DNA from: Methanocorpusculum sp.
GTDB taxonomy: Archaea > Halobacteriota > Methanomicrobia > Methanomicrobiales > Methanocorpusculaceae
Direction: 5' to 3'
Assembly (NCBI GenBank): GCA_029987235.1
Contig: DALTWF010000006.1
Coordinates: 3,927-67,926, forward strand
Length of the DNA stretch: 64,000 nucleotides
Of this stretch, positions 55,297 to 63,695 are shown one piece after another. The notes under the pieces are model-generated. The model had not been told where the DNA came from. It made no database searches and saw only the letters and a program-made list of their open reading frames with translations. Each line of letters starts with the position of its first letter. Position 1 is the first letter of the stretch. Made by a program: the position numbers and the translations under genes.

Positions 55297-56088
55297 TTAC
55301 ATAAAAGAGGGTATTTTCCCGAGATATTTCTGGTTGATTGCGTCAATGGTTCCGTCTGCAAGGAATTTATCTACTGCTGCATTTATTTTGTTCAGAAGTT
55401 CCGTGTTTCCTTTCTGGACAGCAATGCCGTATTCTTCTATCGTTGAATTATCATCAAGTGTTTTGAAGTCCGGGTATTGTTCAAGCATTGCGGAGGTAAT
55501 TGAGTTATCAAAGACGAAACAGTCAATTTCTCCAATGTTCAGGTCTTTTGCAGCGTCTTCAATCCATTCATAGTACACTATTTTCTTTGCGGTGTCTGCA
55601 CACCGGGATTTCACCAAATTCTCACCGGTCGTGCCTGCTTTGACACCAATAATTTTACCCTTCAGGTCACTACTATCTTTCAGGGTGCTGCCGTTTACCG
55701 GGTTATAATAAACGGTCTGCCATGTTTTTGCATAGGTATTGGAGAAGTCAACGGTTTTTTTCCGCTCTTCCGTTTTGGTTATTCCTGCAATCGCTATGTC
55801 CACTTCTCCTGCTTCAACCCCGGGCAGGATAGCTTTGAAAGGGATGTCTTCAAATGCGGGTTCCATACCGAGTTCATCACAGATTTTTTTTGCTATTTCT
55901 ATGTCGATTCCGGTGAGATTGCCGTTTTCATCATAGAAGTTGTATGCGCCGATTTCCGTGTTGACTGCAATAAGCAATACGGGTTTGGTTTCGGTAACGG
56001 GCTCTGTTACGCAGCCGGCTGAAAGGAAGACGGCAGTTAGAATGAGCGCAGCGCAGAGGATAAGGGTTGTATGGTTAATGGAGCTCAC
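55297..56088 (-). CDS. Amino-acid-type solute-binding lipoprotein (SBP_bac_3), copy B
   Basis: This 263-residue lipoprotein (signal ALILTAVFLSAGC) is highly similar to its neighbour: CVTEPVTETKPVLLIAVN, YNFYDENGNLTGIDIEIAKK, AIAGITKTEERKKTVDFS and GTIDAINQKYLGK. Both bind polar amino acids or similar small ligands outside the cell by family analogy. The start is GTG 56088, with AATATAATA about 30 nt upstream. The two copies and the kinase-linked binding protein form a set of three binding proteins without any transporter, supporting a sensory role. Confidence 0.82.
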   Translation of the reverse strand: MSSINHTTLILCAALILTAVFLSAGCVTEPVTETKPVLLIAVNTEIGAYNFYDENGNLTGIDIEIAKKICDELGMEPAFEDIPFKAILPGVEAGEVDIAIAGITKTEERKKTVDFSNTYAKTWQTVYYNPVNGSTLKDSSDLKGKIIGVKAGTTGENLVKSRCADTAKKIVYYEWIEDAAKDLNIGEIDCFVFDNSITSAMLEQYPDFKTLDDNSTIEEYGIAVQKGNTELLNKINAAVDKFLADGTIDAINQKYLGKIPSFM

Positions 56089-56514
56089 TTCTTTCGGGGT
56101 TATATATATGGCAGAATATAATATGGCATCGCCTCATATATAAATGATATGTGATGTACACGAATAGGTATGCTCTGTATCATAATGTCAATTACCTGTA
56201 AACTATTCTCATTTAATAAAAAAAGTCATTATTGTTTTTTATGTACTATATCGAAACATATTTATTCTCGAGAGCATTATAATATAATGCGGGATCAATA
56301 TTACAGATATCCTAACCTGTGCAACCTAACTTATTTGTACAGGTATGTTCTGATTAATGTTTCATGCAGGCTCCCGCAACTTTTCTGATGCATAATAGTA
56401 TTGTGTGAGTTATTTTTCAGATTTTGCGCAGGACTTTTTTGAGGCAAATACCCGGTTCTTCCGAGCCATCAATACAAACATTTGATGTGAGAAAACAACC
56501 TACATATACCACAC
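56089..56514. other. AT-rich intergenic region, no gene seen
   Basis: This interval of 426 nt holds the promoter of the binding-protein gene and no convincing coding frame. An imperfect 10-nt inverted repeat, ACCTGTGCAA at 56315-56324 with TTGTACAGGT at 56335-56344, could form a small hairpin. A poly-A and T-rich stretch lies at 56216-56239. Confidence 0.45.
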
Positions 56515-56712
56515 ATGGCATTCGCGGACAGAAAAACACTCGTCAAATGGTCTCAGGGATTCCTGATTGCATCAGTACTATCGGCAATCGCCTCCCTCAT
56601 TGGTCGCGTCTATATCATGCTTGCCTTCTCCGCCCTGTTCCTTGTCATATCCTTTTTCATCTTCGCACAGGCCCGCAAGATGCCTGCAGAAGAGCCGCCG
56701 GAGGAAAAATGA
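56515..56712 (+). CDS. Small two-TM membrane protein upstream of cofG
   Basis: This 65-residue protein has two hydrophobic helices (about residues 13-30 and 33-50) and an acidic, proline-containing tail ending EEPPEEK. Its stop codon is shared with the cofG start (ATGA), so the genes are translationally coupled. I do not recognise a family. It could anchor CofG at the membrane or be a chance neighbour. Confidence 0.55.
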   Translation: MAFADRKTLVKWSQGFLIASVLSAIASLIGRVYIMLAFSALFLVISFFIFAQARKMPAEEPPEEK

Positions 56713-57683
56713 GCGAAAAAACCGTCACCTACTCAAAAAACGTCTTTCTTCCCTTAACTCATGTCTGTGCAAACGCCTGCGGCTACTGCTCATTTAAAGA
56801 GCCGGTCGGTCCGGGCTGCGTAATGCCAAAGCAAGAAGTTCTTGCCACTCTTCAGCGCGGGGCACAGTTCGGATGCACCGAAGCCCTTTTCACCTTCGGA
56901 GAACGCCCGGGTCTTGAACGCGGATTTACCGCATATGTCAGGGAACTCGGCTATGATACAATTCTTGACTACTGTTATGCAATGTGTGAAAAAGCCATAA
57001 CCCTTGGCATGCTGCCGCACACCAACGCCGGCATTCTGACGTACGAAGAACTCAGGCGTTTCAGAAAAGTAAATGCAAGCATGGGCTTAATGCTTGAAAC
57101 CACCGCAGAAATTCCCGCCCACGAACACAGCCCCGGAAAACGCCCCGAAGTCCGCATTGAAATGCTTGAAAACGCCGGCCGGCTGAAAATTCCCTTTACC
57201 ACCGGTCTCCTCTTGGGAATCGGTGAAACACGCGATGACCGTATAGATTCACTCAACGTCATTGCAGATATCGCAAAACGCTACGGACACATCCAGGAGG
57301 TTATTATCCAGAACTTCTGCCCGAAGGAAGGAACTGTAATGGCCTGCGTTCCCGGCGCTTCAATAGAAATCCTTGCAGACACCCTCCGGCTTGCAGCAGA
57401 AATTCTTCCCTCGTCCGTTTCCGTTCAGATTCCCCCAAACCTCGCCGATGCCGGAGCACTTCTGTCACTCGGCGTTGACGATTTGGGCGGCGTATCACCG
57501 ATAACCATCGATTATATCAATCCTGAACACCCCTGGCCCGGCATTGATGCGCTGCGTGAAATCACAAAGGGCCGTATGCTTTCCGAACGCCTCTGTATTT
57601 ACGAACACTACTGCACAGCAGAATGGGTTGATTCATCTCTTCTCCCCCTGGTGCAGAAATTAGCAAAGAAGGTTTACTCATGA
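56709..57683 (+). CDS. cofG: 7,8-didemethyl-8-hydroxy-5-deazariboflavin synthase subunit CofG
   Basis: CofG is a radical SAM enzyme that, with CofH, builds the deazaflavin chromophore of F420 from tyrosine and a ribitylaminouracil. The 324-residue protein has the C-x3-C-x2-C motif in HVCANACGYCSF, FTFGERPG, LPHTNAGIL, METTAEIPAHEHSPGKRP (only partly quoted family signature) and FCPKEGTVMA with GVSPITIDYINPEHPWP. ATG 56709 is chosen for its GGAGG site and normal length; the frame extends to 56424. It forms an overlapping operon with a small membrane protein and the NUDIX gene. cofH is not in the window. Confidence 0.92.
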   Translation: MSEKTVTYSKNVFLPLTHVCANACGYCSFKEPVGPGCVMPKQEVLATLQRGAQFGCTEALFTFGERPGLERGFTAYVRELGYDTILDYCYAMCEKAITLGMLPHTNAGILTYEELRRFRKVNASMGLMLETTAEIPAHEHSPGKRPEVRIEMLENAGRLKIPFTTGLLLGIGETRDDRIDSLNVIADIAKRYGHIQEVIIQNFCPKEGTVMACVPGASIEILADTLRLAAEILPSSVSVQIPPNLADAGALLSLGVDDLGGVSPITIDYINPEHPWPGIDALREITKGRMLSERLCIYEHYCTAEWVDSSLLPLVQKLAKKVYS

Positions 57684-58192
57684 CAACAATCTACGAAACC
57701 CCGCGTCTGAAAATTGAAACAAAACCCGTACACCTGCCAAACGGCAATGACCGCGAATACCTTTTCGTCCAGCCGGTTGAAGCGGTCTGTATTCTTCCGA
57801 CCGATGAACTGTATGTCTATTTAATCCGTCAGTACCGTGCGGTAATTAACAGCTACATTCTTGAAGTGCCTGCAGGCGGCATGGACCATGAAGGAGAAAG
57901 TCCGTTTGAGTGTGCAAAACGTGAACTTGCCGAAGAAGCCCGTTTTTCTGCAGGCAAACTCATTCCGCGGGGATATATCTATTCAAGTCCGGGATTCTGC
58001 ACGGAAAAACTCTGGCTCTTTGAAGCACAGGGTTTAACTCCGTGCGAGGACCGTCCGCGTGACGATGATGAAATCATAGACGTTATCAGAATTCCGAAGG
58101 AAAAAATCCCGCAGATGATATCCCGCGGTCAGATTAACGATGCAAAAACAATCGCAGTTCTGATGCGCAGTTTAAATCCGGTACATTTCTGA
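57680..58192 (+). CDS. NUDIX hydrolase, ADP-ribose pyrophosphatase-like
   Basis: This 170-residue enzyme has the NUDIX box G-x5-E-x7-REL-x-EE in PAGGMDHEGESPFECAKREL, with the final glycine of the consensus replaced by Arg. LEVPAGGMDHEG and the downstream YSSPGFCTEKLWLFEAQ are typical of ADP-ribose pyrophosphatases. It starts within the cofG stop (ATGA overlap) and its own stop touches the next start (TGAATG). It may clean up nucleotide by-products of cofactor synthesis, but the link is positional. Confidence 0.87.
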   Translation: MTTIYETPRLKIETKPVHLPNGNDREYLFVQPVEAVCILPTDELYVYLIRQYRAVINSYILEVPAGGMDHEGESPFECAKRELAEEARFSAGKLIPRGYIYSSPGFCTEKLWLFEAQGLTPCEDRPRDDDEIIDVIRIPKEKIPQMISRGQINDAKTIAVLMRSLNPVHF

Positions 58193-58738
58193 ATGTCTGA
58201 CCCGCGTGAAAAAATAGAAAAACTGCTGCGGCTTGCCGCATCTGACAAAACCGGTGAATCAGCAGCAGCTTTGGCAAAAGCGCGGGCATTAATGGACAAA
58301 TACGGATTTTGCGAGGCGGATTTTGCAAAAGAGGATACTGAAATAAAATCCGGGTTTGAAGCGGAAATCTTTCGCGCCCTAAAGGAGTTTGTTTCCGAAA
58401 AAGAGGCGCGTATTTTTATCCGGTCGCATGCATTTGTCAACCCGGATTCTGAGTATCAGGCAGGGGTTTTGGACGGGCTGCGCGAGGCGTGTTCGGTGAT
58501 TCAGTCCGAATCAGACCTTTTTTCGCATGACAGGGCAGCAGATTTTCTTTTTGTCAATGAGGATGATTTGTTTGAAGGAGGCGTAAAAGCAAAAGAAGAC
58601 GCGCCCGAGTGGGATACGCTTTTTGAATCGCATACGGCGGCCGACGCGCTTTTCGAAGACGGACCCAAAACGCCTTTGCTTTGGAAGAAAGGATATGATG
58701 AAGCGTATAATGCGCTGTATCTGTATCTGAAAAAATAA
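58193..58738 (+). CDS. DUF2786 domain protein
   Basis: This 181-residue protein begins with a DUF2786 domain (EKIEKLLRLAASDKTGESAA followed by LAKARALMDKYGFCEADF), a short helical region of unknown function in bacteria and archaea. The rest is acidic and helical, ending WKKGYDEAYNALYLYLKK. No catalytic motif or membrane segment is visible. It is the last gene of the cofG operon, starting directly after the NUDIX stop. Confidence 0.78.
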   Translation: MSDPREKIEKLLRLAASDKTGESAAALAKARALMDKYGFCEADFAKEDTEIKSGFEAEIFRALKEFVSEKEARIFIRSHAFVNPDSEYQAGVLDGLREACSVIQSESDLFSHDRAADFLFVNEDDLFEGGVKAKEDAPEWDTLFESHTAADALFEDGPKTPLLWKKGYDEAYNALYLYLKK

Positions 58739-58739
58739 A

Positions 58740-59615
58740 TTATTTTGTCGTAACCAAAGCACCCTCTTCGGTTACAATCATCGTATGCTCAAACTGCGCC
58801 ACGAAACTGCCCGGAATATCACAAAGACAGTGATAACAGTATAAATCACCCTGACGCACAAGCGTTGGCAGCGCAAGTTCAGCCTTCGGCACACCAAGCC
58901 ACCGGCGTGCAAAAGGCAACCCGTTCATTTCTGATGCCTTTTTCATGATTTTGCGACCGGCAGGAGACCGGACCGGAGCATCGCCCACAACCTGATAAAT
59001 CTCCCCGCGGGGCGATTCATGAACATAACCGCTTCCGGTCGTTGCGAACGGTTCAACCGCAATAACATTGTCTAAACGAAGAACCGACGAGCCGTAAGCC
59101 CCCGTATTCGGAATGGAAAGCCCGTGGTGCAGACTGTAGCGTGCAAGCGCGTGACCCGTTAAATTGACAATCGGCAGACAGTTATAGGATTTTATCGTGT
59201 CTTCGACCACCTGACCGATTTCAGAAACAACAACCTCCGGCTTTACCACCTGAATTGCCGCCTCAAGCGCTTTTTGCGATGCTTCGCACAAGGCTGCATG
59301 ATCTCCCAGATCAACCGTAACCGCCGTATCTGCAATATATCCGTCAATTTCCGTGCCGATATCAAGTTTTACCAGGTCGCCTTCGGAAAACACCCGTTCA
59401 TCATCCGGTGACGCGGTATCGTGCGCTGCGCAGTCGTTTAACGAGATATTCGGCGGAAAAGAAAGCCCCGCGCCTGCAGAGCCGATTTCATCAACCACCC
59501 GGTCGAAAATGGTGCCAAGGGCAACCCCCGGCTTTATTTCGGCTGCGCATGTATGAAGCACGGCATGCGCAATTTTTCCGGCCTCAAGATAATTATCAAG
59601 TTCAGTATCGTTCAT
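58740..59615 (-). CDS. map: Methionine aminopeptidase type II
   Basis: Map removes the initiator methionine. This 291-residue M24 enzyme has the metal ligands in the expected order: DIGTEIDGYIADTAV (two Asp), LTGHALARYSLHHG (His), and downstream Glu in VAVEPFATTG and FEHTMIVTE. The type II insertion of ~60 residues is present between the last His and Glu. It overlaps the Xaa-Pro peptidase gene by 4 nt (ATGA), so the two M24 peptidases are co-translated. Confidence 0.92.
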   Translation of the reverse strand: MNDTELDNYLEAGKIAHAVLHTCAAEIKPGVALGTIFDRVVDEIGSAGAGLSFPPNISLNDCAAHDTASPDDERVFSEGDLVKLDIGTEIDGYIADTAVTVDLGDHAALCEASQKALEAAIQVVKPEVVVSEIGQVVEDTIKSYNCLPIVNLTGHALARYSLHHGLSIPNTGAYGSSVLRLDNVIAVEPFATTGSGYVHESPRGEIYQVVGDAPVRSPAGRKIMKKASEMNGLPFARRWLGVPKAELALPTLVRQGDLYCYHCLCDIPGSFVAQFEHTMIVTEEGALVTTK

Positions 59616-60751
59616 TCTATTATTAATTCCTCCTCATAGTTTGTAAATATTTCAAAACCATCCGCCGTCACAACACCCATGTCTTCAAGACGCACACCGC
59701 CGACACCCGGGTAATACAGACCCGGTTCGACCGTTACAACATGCCCCGGCATTAATTCACCGCCCGATGGCGATAAATTCGGCGACTCATGAATTTCAAG
59801 ACCTACCCCGTGACCGAGACTGTGGATAAACCCTGAGTTTCCTGCGGTCTCAAAGCCTTTTTCCTTAAAGAAGGATACAACCGCATTGTGCACCTCAGCA
59901 CCGGTTATTCCCGGTTTTATCATACCTTCTGCAAGCCGCTTTGCCTCGCGCACGGCTTCATACATTGCAATAATTTCCTCAGAAGGTCTGCCGCGGGAAA
60001 CCGTACGCGTCATATCGGCAAAATATCCGCTGCGCATATCACGCGGGAACAAATCCATTACTATCGGCTGGTTTGCATAAAGCTGGCGTTCCCCTGCTGC
60101 ATGCGGCATTGCAGTTTCGCTGCCGCAGGACACAATTGTGTCAATGTCGGATGAGCCCCCTTTGTGCATCTCGAAATGAATTATGTCGCGCACCATGTCA
60201 GAAGTAAGAGGTTTACCGTCCAAAAAGAGCAGACCCCCCCGCACCTCGGCGCGCCGTATTGCAGAAACAGCCGCATCAAGGGCGCGCTCGTTTACTTTCT
60301 GCACCGCCCGGATTTTTGCAAGTTCATCCTCGCTTTTTTCCATCCGGATTTTTTCCACCGTGCAGTTTTCATCGACAATGACTGATTCTGCTTCTTCCAT
60401 GAGTTTTTGCGCAAACCCGATTTCCATCGTGCGCGGGATTAAAAGATGCGCGCCCGCAAACTGCACAATCATCCGTGCAGTTGCGCGCTCAATGTCGCAC
60501 GTCTCTTTCAGAAGGGACGGCATATTTAAAGCGCTTCGTGTTATCACGCTGCATGCCGACTCTTTGCGCGCTCTCAGTTCCTCCATTACCGATACTATCA
60601 GGGTTGAAGAACCGTCCGCCTTATGCACATATATATACGGGTCGGTTGCAGAAAACCCGCTTACATAGCGCATATCCGCATTCGAGGCTGAATTATAGAT
60701 AACATACGCATCACAGGACTGCCTGGTTATTTCCTCCGAAAGCCGTTTCAT
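59612..60751 (-). CDS. pepQ: Xaa-Pro dipeptidase/aminopeptidase (M24)
   Basis: This 379-residue proline peptidase has an N-terminal creatinase-like domain (CDAYVIYNSASNADMRYVSG) and a pita-bread domain with metal ligands in VMDLFPRDMRSGYFADMTR, HSLGHGVGLEIHE, TVEPGLYYPG and RLEDMGVVT. ATG 60751 is used; a GTG at 60760 would add three residues. It precedes map with a 4-nt overlap, and diverges from the membrane/coiled-coil protein gene at 60828. Confidence 0.88.
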   Translation of the reverse strand: MKRLSEEITRQSCDAYVIYNSASNADMRYVSGFSATDPYIYVHKADGSSTLIVSVMEELRARKESACSVITRSALNMPSLLKETCDIERATARMIVQFAGAHLLIPRTMEIGFAQKLMEEAESVIVDENCTVEKIRMEKSEDELAKIRAVQKVNERALDAAVSAIRRAEVRGGLLFLDGKPLTSDMVRDIIHFEMHKGGSSDIDTIVSCGSETAMPHAAGERQLYANQPIVMDLFPRDMRSGYFADMTRTVSRGRPSEEIIAMYEAVREAKRLAEGMIKPGITGAEVHNAVVSFFKEKGFETAGNSGFIHSLGHGVGLEIHESPNLSPSGGELMPGHVVTVEPGLYYPGVGGVRLEDMGVVTADGFEIFTNYEEELIIE

Positions 60752-60800
60752 GAGTATCACTAATCTATAGGTTTCTCTAGATGTTAAGAGATGCAGTTTT

Positions 60801-60810
60801 TATCTATAAA
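60801..60810 (+). promoter_or_regulatory. TATA box for the membrane/coiled-coil gene
   Basis: TATCTATAAA is centred about 23 nt ahead of ATG 60828, consistent with a leaderless transcript. Confidence 0.45.
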
Positions 60811-60827
60811 CTACAGATGTATTATGA

Positions 60828-61316
60828 ATGGATGTAGAAGAAAGAGCACAGTTCAAGACCATGTTTCGTACATGCGTCCTGCTGCTGAATGCCTTCAGTA
60901 TAACCTGCGCAATCGGTCTTTGTTTTGTCATTATACCTCCGGTAATGGGCAAAGCAGCCGTCTGGACCTGGGTTGTTGCCGCAGTATTTTTTGTCCTGTT
61001 TGGAATATCCCTGTATTTCTTTATCCGCAAATACAAATCAACCAAGGCGTGGCTGGATATCCACGGAACAACCCGTGCAGAGCGCAAGGCAAAAGAAGCA
61101 GCCGACCTTGAAACACAGCGTCTAAAGATAAGACGCGAGATGTTTGAAGAAGCTTGCGACGACCTCAAAAAAGAAATCGGAGAACTTACTGTCAGGTCCG
61201 CGGCATGCGAAAACGAACCGGACCGTGCGGCCGTTCAGAAAGAAATCGAGCAGAAACTTGCCGAGTTAAAGGGATATCAGGACAAACTGAAGGAACTGGA
61301 GAAAACCCATGCTTGA
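60828..61316 (+). CDS. Two-TM protein with C-terminal coiled coil
   Basis: This 162-residue protein has two membrane helices (about residues 16-37 and 43-66) and a charged C-terminal half that is predicted coiled coil (RAERKAKEAADLETQRLKIR to LKGYQDKLKELEK). The coiled coil is cytoplasmic by the positive-inside rule. No family is recognised. Its stop overlaps the winged-helix gene by 8 nt, which suggests that the two act together, for example as a membrane-associated regulator pair. Confidence 0.6.
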   Translation: MDVEERAQFKTMFRTCVLLLNAFSITCAIGLCFVIIPPVMGKAAVWTWVVAAVFFVLFGISLYFFIRKYKSTKAWLDIHGTTRAERKAKEAADLETQRLKIRREMFEEACDDLKKEIGELTVRSAACENEPDRAAVQKEIEQKLAELKGYQDKLKELEKTHA

Positions 61317-61611
61317 AAAAATCAGCGGCGAAGTAGACCTCCTCGAACGCCACCTTGCGGTGATGCGCGTGGTTGCAAAACAGGGACCGATAGGGATTAT
61401 GAAACTTACCGAAGAACTGCATCAGTCGCAGCACCGGATTCGCTATTCCCTGCGTATTTTAGAGGAAATGCAATATCTCAAAGCAACCCGGGCAGGAGCT
61501 GTTGCAACTCCCAGGGCTTTTGAGATGCTTGAGCATTTCAATACCGACCTTGATGTACTCATTGAAAAGCTTAGTCAGCTCCGCATGGCTGAAAGCAACA
61601 ATAACAAATAA
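61309..61611 (+). CDS. Winged-helix transcription regulator
   Basis: This 100-residue protein has an N-terminal helix then a winged helix-turn-helix (AVMRVVAKQGPIGIMKLTEE, then SQHRIRYSLRILEEMQYL) and a C-terminal leucine-rich helix. The size and layout suit the small archaeal regulators related to ArsR/PadR-type wHTH proteins. It overlaps the upstream membrane protein gene by 8 nt. Its binding site is unknown. Confidence 0.72.
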   Translation: MLEKISGEVDLLERHLAVMRVVAKQGPIGIMKLTEELHQSQHRIRYSLRILEEMQYLKATRAGAVATPRAFEMLEHFNTDLDVLIEKLSQLRMAESNNNK

Positions 61612-61658
61612 CAACCTTTAATACAATTAACTACCTATTTATTTAGGCAACACGTTGA

Positions 61659-61731
61659 GCCGCCATAACTCAGTTGGTAGAGTGTTTGGCTGTTAACCAA
61701 AATGTCACAGGTTCGAGTCCTGTTGGCGGCG
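61659..61731 (+). tRNA. tRNA-Asn (anticodon GTT)
   Basis: The sequence folds as a complete cloverleaf: acceptor GCCGCCA pairs with TGGCGGC, D arm ACTC/GAGT, anticodon arm TTTGG/CCAAA with anticodon GTT at 61692-61694, T arm ACAGG/CCTGT with TTCGAGT loop, and discriminator G. No intron and no encoded CCA. Confidence 0.95.
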
Positions 61732-61793
61732 CTCATCTTTTCCTGACTTTTACAAACTATTAATCCCTTAAACCGCCTATATACTTCCTCATC

Positions 61794-62072
61794 ATGAAAC
61801 CCGAGGAAGAAGTCGACTGGAAGATTTTTCATCTGGTGCCGGAATCAAAGCCTGCTCTCATATCCGAACTGATCGAAAAGACCGGATATGAACGAAGCGT
61901 TGTTGAAGCATCGCTTATGCGCCTTGAAAAATCCTGTCTCCTCACCGTTGCCGGTGAAGAAGTGCACGCAATGTCCATTCAGGACTTCTTCATGGCCAAT
62001 GAGATAAAACAGAGCATGGCAGACGATCCCTTCCTCGAAATAGAAAACGGCGTAATAAAGGTACGAAAATGA
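61794..62072 (+). CDS. Winged-helix regulator linked to trm56
   Basis: This 92-residue protein has a short N-terminal winged-helix domain ([39 protein letters not shown]) and an acidic C-terminal helix. It overlaps the trm56 gene by 4 nt (ATGA). It is probably a DNA-binding regulator; neighbours do not reveal the target. A CTATATAC sequence near 61777 could be its promoter. Confidence 0.65.
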   Translation: MKPEEEVDWKIFHLVPESKPALISELIEKTGYERSVVEASLMRLEKSCLLTVAGEEVHAMSIQDFFMANEIKQSMADDPFLEIENGVIKVRK

Positions 62073-62623
62073 AACTCAGTCCAGCATCCTATATCCTGCG
62101 CATCGGACACCGTCCGGAACGCGACCCGCGTGTAACTACCCATGTCGGCTTATCCTCCCGCGCTTTAGGCGCATCAGGCATGTATTTGTGCGCAGACGAT
62201 GAAAAAGTCGCCCAAAGCATTGAAGATGTGTCACACCGGTTCGGCGGCGACTATTTCTGCAAAAACGATGTAAAGTGGAAATCCTGCATCAGACAGTTCC
62301 AGAAAGAAGGCGGAAAAGTTGTGCACCTCACCATGTACGGACTGCGCCTGCAGGATGTTATTGCAGACATCCGCAAAGAGGAAAAAATCCTCATTGCCGT
62401 AGGTTCTGAAAAAGTACCCGGCGATATGTATGGGATGGCTGACTACAATGTAGCCGTTGCAAACCAGCCGCACTCGGAAATCTCCGCACTTGCTCTTTTC
62501 CTTGACCACCTCTACGAAGGAAAGGAACTGGAACTTTCCTTTGACAACCCTGAGATTGAAGTAATCCCGACCGCAGTCGGAAAAACCACCAAAAGGCATG
62601 ATCTGCCAGAAAACGATGAATAA
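62069..62623 (+). CDS. trm56: tRNA (cytidine(56)-2'-O)-methyltransferase
   Basis: aTrm56 is an archaeal SPOUT methyltransferase that modifies C56 in the tRNA T-loop. The 184-residue protein has the signature [28 protein letters not shown] and the knot region [20 protein letters not shown], as expected. The length matches. It overlaps the upstream regulator by 4 nt and the ATP-grasp gene by 8 nt. It lies near the tRNA-Asn gene, though this is probably coincidental. Confidence 0.9.
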   Translation: MKLSPASYILRIGHRPERDPRVTTHVGLSSRALGASGMYLCADDEKVAQSIEDVSHRFGGDYFCKNDVKWKSCIRQFQKEGGKVVHLTMYGLRLQDVIADIRKEEKILIAVGSEKVPGDMYGMADYNVAVANQPHSEISALALFLDHLYEGKELELSFDNPEIEVIPTAVGKTTKRHDLPENDE

Positions 62624-63695
62624 GGGCTCAATTCTTGCAGCCGGATACACTACGCGCCATGTGGTCCGCTCCGCCGCGCGAGCAGGCTATACGGTCTACG
62701 CAGTGGATCATTTCTGCGACGAGGATTTAATTCCATACTGTGCCGACCATCTGGCGTTTGACGAAGTTGAGGAACTGCCGTTTGCCGTTGATGCCATGCT
62801 GAAAAAGCATGACATAGACTATGTTGTTACCACGTCCGGCGCGGAATTGCTGGATTTGCCCAAACGTCTTGGAACAGCACCGCAGACTGCCGCGCCCTTT
62901 ATGGACAAAGGCGCAACACAGGCATTTTTTGAAAAAACCGGCGTTCCTGTGCCGGAACTTCTTCTTCCGGGAATATATCCTGCCATGCTCAAAACCACGT
63001 CAGGAAGCGGCGGATGGCGCAATGCGCTTGTGCGCAATGAAGATGAGGAAAAGACATGGTGCGAATTTGTGGAAAACGTGCCTTACCTTCGTCAGAAATT
63101 CATAGAAGGCCAGCCCGCAAGCGTCTGCTGTTTAGGCACGCCGGACGGACGCGCTATGGTTCTGACGACCAATGAGCAGATTCTTCGCGGCGGAGAAACA
63201 TGTCAGTATGCTTTTTCCGGCTCGGTTACGCCGTGTTCTCATCCGATGGCAGCACGCATGAAGGAAACCGGCGAAAAAATAGCAGCCGCATGCGGCTGTG
63301 TCGGAACATTCGGCATTGATTTTGTCTTAACCGAAGATGAAGCCTATGCAATAGAAATCAATCCACGGTTTCAGGGAACGGTGGAAACCGTTGAGCAGTC
63401 GCTTGGTATTAACATATTTAAGCTGCACAAAGCGGCATGCGAAGGAGTTCTTCCCAAAACCGCTCCTGCCCCAAAGCAGTATGCGGTACGTAAAATTCTT
63501 GCCGCACCGCATGATTTAACGCTGAAAGCAGACCTTTCCGTTCTTGCGGATTTCATTACGGATATTCCGTCACCCGGCACCTTTTTCGAGGAGGGTGAGG
63601 TTATGTTTTCAGTAACCGCATCCGGTAAAACCCGTGAAGATGCTCTGGAGCGGTTGCATAAAAATATTAGTCTTGCCATCCAACATATATCTTAA
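62616..63695 (+). CDS. ATP-grasp domain protein
   Basis: This 359-residue predicted ligase has an N-terminal Rossmann-like preATP-grasp region ([20 protein letters not shown]), then ATP-grasp features: [13 protein letters not shown] (phosphate loop), [15 protein letters not shown], and [20 protein letters not shown] followed by PRFQGTVE (metal-binding Glu/Asn). It resembles the archaeal COG2232-type carboligases of unknown substrate. ATG 62616 gives an 8-nt overlap with trm56; an upstream ATG at 62598 adds six residues. The stop shares a base with the next start. Confidence 0.77.
   Translation: MNKGSILAAGYTTRHVVRSAARAGYTVYAVDHFCDEDLIPYCADHLAFDEVEELPFAVDAMLKKHDIDYVVTTSGAELLDLPKRLGTAPQTAAPFMDKGATQAFFEKTGVPVPELLLPGIYPAMLKTTSGSGGWRNALVRNEDEEKTWCEFVENVPYLRQKFIEGQPASVCCLGTPDGRAMVLTTNEQILRGGETCQYAFSGSVTPCSHPMAARMKETGEKIAAACGCVGTFGIDFVLTEDEAYAIEINPRFQGTVETVEQSLGINIFKLHKAACEGVLPKTAPAPKQYAVRKILAAPHDLTLKADLSVLADFITDIPSPGTFFEEGEVMFSVTASGKTREDALERLHKNISLAIQHIS

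Noticed and set aside
56170..56388. 72-residue plus-strand frame in the gap before cofG
   Set aside because: Composition is random (many Tyr, Cys, Ser, Asn) and no ribosome site or homologous pattern is visible.
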